A DNA stretch of 42,293 nucleotides from Paenibacillus rhizosphaerae (GTDB lineage Bacteria; Bacillota; Bacilli; Paenibacillales; Paenibacillaceae). Below, one piece after another: positions 40,064 to 42,293 of the stretch. The stretch is from contig NZ_JACHXJ010000014.1 in the NCBI RefSeq assembly GCF_014192015.1, positions 1-42,293 on the forward strand, written 5' to 3'. The notes below the pieces were generated by a model, which was given only the letters and a program-made list of their open reading frames with translations, was not told the DNA's origin and made no database searches. Each line of letters opens with the position of its first letter. Position 1 is the first letter of the stretch. The translations under genes and the position numbers were made by a program.

Positions 40064-40531
40064 TTACCCAATAATCGGTAGTTGTTTTTTCGATAATAAA
40101 TCATCGATAAGCATCTTATGTTCGGTGAAAATATTCTCTGGTAACTCTTTAAGTGAATAAAATTTATTCTGTATCGACTCCTCGTTACTTTCAACTAACT
40201 CACCACTATACTGTTTACAAATAAATGATATTAGAACCAGTGATACTTGGTCGCCATTAGAAAATGTCTTGTCATATTGAGGACCAGAATAAATCCCAAA
40301 TAACTCAAGTACATCCAATTTAAGACCTGTCTCTTCGTAGACTTCTCTTCTCGCTGTATCTTGAACGCTTTCTCCTAAATCCATAAACCCACCTGGAAAA
40401 CCCCATTGACCAGTATCAGAACGTTTCTGCATCAGTACTCGATTTTTTATATCAAAAACGAATGCACCCGCAACAACCATAATAACCTTCTCGTTTCCTA
40501 CCATTGACCTTAAATGTTGTATGTAATCCAT
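40064..40531 (-). CDS. Nudix hydrolase
   Basis: A 155-residue Nudix hydrolase that would cleave a nucleoside diphosphate linked to another group. The Nudix box GX5EX7REUXEEXGU is complete: GFMDLGE (48-54), SVQDTAR, then REVYEETGL (62-70). All metal-binding Glu are present. The upstream strand (IMVVAGAFVFDIKNRVLMQKR) and downstream LFGIYSGPQY fit the MutT/ADP-ribose type; the substrate is undetermined. The ATG follows GGAGGGTGTGTAA. The stop TAA lies about ten bases before the diverged left motif of copy 13. Confidence 0.9.
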   Translation of the reverse strand: MDYIQHLRSMVGNEKVIMVVAGAFVFDIKNRVLMQKRSDTGQWGFPGGFMDLGESVQDTARREVYEETGLKLDVLELFGIYSGPQYDKTFSNGDQVSLVLISFICKQYSGELVESNEESIQNKFYSLKELPENIFTEHKMLIDDLLSKKQLPIIG

Positions 40532-40687
40532 TTACACACCCTCCATTTTAGTAAACCCCTTATTATTGCATTTCTAGCCATCAGAAATAAAACTTAAATA
40601 AATCATAATAATAGTTTACATTTTGTGTATTAGATGTAGGATGGATTTTTGTAACCTGTGCATGGAAATATATTAGAAATCATTACA

Positions 40688-40711
40688 TTATCCTGCCCGT
40701 TAGCTTAATGA
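40688..40711 (-). repeat. Right motif of a cassette-end repeat split by element B
   Basis: On the minus strand it reads TTAAGCTAACGGGCAGGATAAT. The matching hairpin half (GAAGAAGCTGCCGCGCTGATG) is found at about 40885-40906, on the other side of element B. The left motif of this repeat is gone. Confidence 0.7.
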
Positions 40712-40735
40712 GATTGCATGGATGTTAAATACTTA

Positions 40736-40880
40736 TCTTATCGGTAATCGGCTCATGTTCTTGTCTATTACGGCAATCGGAACAAGTTCTTGTCCTGAGC
40801 TCGGGACAAGAATTTGTACCGATAAAACAAAAAAGCCGCTAACATAGCGACTTTCAATGGGACTATGTTCTTGTCCTTCG
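40736..40880 (-). mobile_element. GACAAGAAC element B (homologue of element A)
   Basis: On the minus strand it follows the order of element A: GGACAAGAACATAGTCCCA, hairpin AGTCGCTATGTTAGCGGCT followed by TTTTTTGTTTTATCGGTAC, the inverted pair around CGAGCTCA, then GACAAGAACATGAGCCGATTACCGAT. The two are clearly homologous over about 145 bp. It sits inside a cassette-end repeat, between its hairpin and right motif, which suggests insertion. No coding capacity. Confidence 0.65.
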
Positions 40881-40908
40881 ACATCATCAGCGCGGCAGCT
40901 TCTTCCTA

Positions 40909-41886
40909 TTACCAATGGAGCTTTTCAATTAACGAAACATACTTACTACTAATAAGTTTAAATCTCTCATATGAACCGCCGAAAAGACCTGCTTTTAACG
41001 GCAACCATTCATTCTGCTTTTGTTCTGCTTCTGTTATCAAATCATTTAAAACACTGTCTTGATAGGCAGAATGTTTCCATGCGAATCTTCCTGGCGGTCC
41101 CCAAACACGATCCTCACCATCATAGTAAATATCTGCGTAGACTAAGGCATAAAAAACTTCAAATTTATCAAAGGTTTCTTCATAACTTTTTCCCATGAAA
41201 AACAAGTCATCAAGGACAGGTTGAATTTCCTTGAACAAGTATTCGCTTCTAGGTACATACATACGATCATGATCAGGAATTGCTTTAAATATTTCCTCAA
41301 ATTCTCGATTGTGAGGGAAAACCTTTATAATTTCTTGAGTTCTACCACGCCGTTCATTTCTAACTTTAGTTGTAAGCAAAGTAGCAAGCATTCCATAATT
41401 TTCAGTAGCTATAGCACTGATTCCAGTACTATACAACATTAGTATCAAAGGATACCACCTCAGATTAAGCAAAACTACACTTCCTGAGCGAGTTTCGTTG
41501 GCTTCGGATAGGCGACTGATAACTTTCCTTACAATTACTTCTTTTCTCTCATCTCCCCAATAAGCAATAGCTGCCATTATCGTTTGTAAATTCTCACTTG
41601 CATCCTCATATTTTTTCAACTTTTCAAGGACTTCATCCTGGCTAATAATGCCTTCTATAGAGAAGTTTTCACCGAGATAGGTCAACATTTGTCTCAGTTG
41701 TTGATTCACTATGTCATCCAATTTAATATGATATCTGTCTTCTGAGAGATATTCTTTGACTTTGTCTATGATTTCCTCTTTATCGGATGTATTTCTCTCT
41801 ACGACAGGAGGAATTATGATCATTTGATCAATATCTTTTTGCTCATCTCTTAGAGAAGAAAGAATAGGAGCTTTGAATACGTCCAA
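40909..41886 (-). CDS. Hypothetical protein, probably an N-terminally truncated C-terminal part
   Basis: A 325-residue helical protein that I cannot name. A charged start (RDEQKDIDQMIIIPPVVER) is followed by helices (VNQQLRQMLTYLGENF, LQTIMAAIAYWGDER), a hydrophobic stretch (LNLRWYPLILMLYSTGISAI) and an acidic, aromatic end (FYALVYADIYYDGEDRVWG). The layout looks like the sensor end of a larger multi-domain protein, such as a defence ATPase; this is inference from texture only. The frame opens at a TTG with no ribosome site, at a junction with unrelated sequence, so the N-terminus is probably lost. The stop lies three bases before the hairpin of the split cassette-end repeat. Confidence 0.5.
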   Translation of the reverse strand: MDVFKAPILSSLRDEQKDIDQMIIIPPVVERNTSDKEEIIDKVKEYLSEDRYHIKLDDIVNQQLRQMLTYLGENFSIEGIISQDEVLEKLKKYEDASENLQTIMAAIAYWGDERKEVIVRKVISRLSEANETRSGSVVLLNLRWYPLILMLYSTGISAIATENYGMLATLLTTKVRNERRGRTQEIIKVFPHNREFEEIFKAIPDHDRMYVPRSEYLFKEIQPVLDDLFFMGKSYEETFDKFEVFYALVYADIYYDGEDRVWGPPGRFAWKHSAYQDSVLNDLITEAEQKQNEWLPLKAGLFGGSYERFKLISSKYVSLIEKLHW

Positions 41887-41892
41887 GTTTAA

Positions 41893-42006
41893 GCGTCACG
41901 ATCGTCACAGTCGTGCCATCACTGGTTCGAATAGACTCGTGACTCGTGGTTTACCAGCCTACCTGAAGAGCCGTTACTTGCTGCAAAGGCTTGAATTTTG
42001 AAGCCA
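41893..42006 (-). pseudogene. Short degenerate coding remnant
   Basis: Minus-strand ATG (about 42006), overlapping the stop of the membrane protein gene, gives MASKFKPLQQVTALQVGW and a stop. In another frame the stretch SIRTSDGTTVTIVTLKL follows. Both have a coding look but I recognise no family, and the pieces are out of frame. Confidence 0.25.
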
Positions 42007-42008
42007 TA

Positions 42009-42239
42009 TCAGGCACCGCCTCCATCTTTATTTTCAAACCAAAACGTAATTGTAAAGATGATCAAAGATAGAATTAAAAGTGTTATTCCTAAAGCAACAG
42101 GTGTGTAAGTGAATGCATTCATTAGTCCATTTGAAGTAATCCACGCTTGAGTGTTAGGAGGCTTAGAAAACTGTATTGCCAGAGCTCTTCCTTTTGCAAA
42201 GCCTACAAATATAAGTACTACACCTAAAAGCGCGAACAC
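42009..42239 (-). CDS. Small two-helix membrane protein (5' end uncertain)
   Basis: At least 76 residues with two membrane helices (FALLGVVLIFVGFAKG and YTPVALGITLLILSLIIFTITFWF) and a short extracytoplasmic loop, ending FENKDGGGA. It is not assigned to a family. The GTG at 42239 has no ribosome site. The frame continues upstream through NKHFISSFV to ATT codons at 42269/42266, after GAGAGGAGAG, so a rare ATT start may be used, or the start was mutated. The window ends shortly after. Confidence 0.5.
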   Translation of the reverse strand: MFALLGVVLIFVGFAKGRALAIQFSKPPNTQAWITSNGLMNAFTYTPVALGITLLILSLIIFTITFWFENKDGGGA

Positions 42240-42293
42240 AAAGCTGCTTATAAAATGTTTATTAATAATTAACTCTCCTCTCAGGTTAGAGCC

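Noticed and set aside
3288..41886. CRISPR array
   Set aside because: The repeats are about 90 bp, unevenly spaced by whole genes and differ between copies; no cas genes are seen.

Overview
The window looks like a low-to-medium GC Gram-positive chromosome of the Paenibacillus/Cohnella type. The evidence is several secreted proteins with a copper-amine-oxidase N-terminal ('stalk') domain, AGGAGG-type ribosome binding sites with frequent TTG/GTG starts, a sigma factor paired with a DUF4179-type anti-sigma factor, a XerS-type recombinase and a YolD-like SOS gene. This assignment is inference from gene content.

Layout. 1-1302: no recognisable gene. 1420-3091: sigma factor and anti-sigma factor operon. 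3288-11651: mostly single, unrelated genes on the + strand (stalk-domain proteins, HAD phosphatases, a cold-shock-like protein, GNAT acetyltransferases, a broken VOC protein, a truncated creatininase). Most are followed by a copy of one ~90 bp repeat. 11805-18487 (- strand): a XerS-like tyrosine recombinase, then a Tn7-like operon tnsA-tnsB-tnsC-tniQ. 18677-23090: two XRE regulators, two small unknown genes, an IS3 remnant, and an SOS-type operon (LexA-like wHTH, YolD-like, ATP-dependent DNA ligase). 23349-26807 (- strand): a 43-codon small ORF, a UvrA-like ATPase and a beta-lactamase-fold hydrolase. 27048-41886: a second run of mostly - strand genes followed by the same repeat in the opposite orientation. 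It includes a DinB-like protein, a small membrane protein, a lipoprotein, a peptidase S51/riboflavin-kinase-like fusion, a 1709-residue STAND ATPase with a nuclease-like N-terminus, an amidase, a Nudix hydrolase and several broken genes.

Main reading. The repeat, here called the cassette-end repeat, has three parts: a left motif (about CTAACGGGAAACGATAG), a GC-rich hairpin (GAAGCTGCCG...CGGCAGCTTC) and a right motif (about CTAACGGGCAGGATAG). It always points the same way relative to the upstream gene, sits at the 3' end of otherwise unrelated single genes, and often supplies the stop codon. On paper it folds into two paired boxes, an unpaired spacer and an apical stem, as integron attC sites do. 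No integron integrase is visible, and the motif does not fit the attC consensus RYYYAAC. The nearest candidate enzyme is the XerS-like recombinase. My leading hypothesis is an undescribed integron-like gene-cassette array in a Gram-positive bacterium, with decaying cassettes and inserted mobile elements. The alternative is a dispersed palindromic repeat (REP/MITE-like) that settles at gene ends.

A second repeat family, built on GACAAGAAC, occurs at 10.6, 13.0, 32.3, 39.6 and 40.8 kb and looks like transposon-end debris. Two of its copies (12994 and 32301) face each other around the Tn7-like genes.
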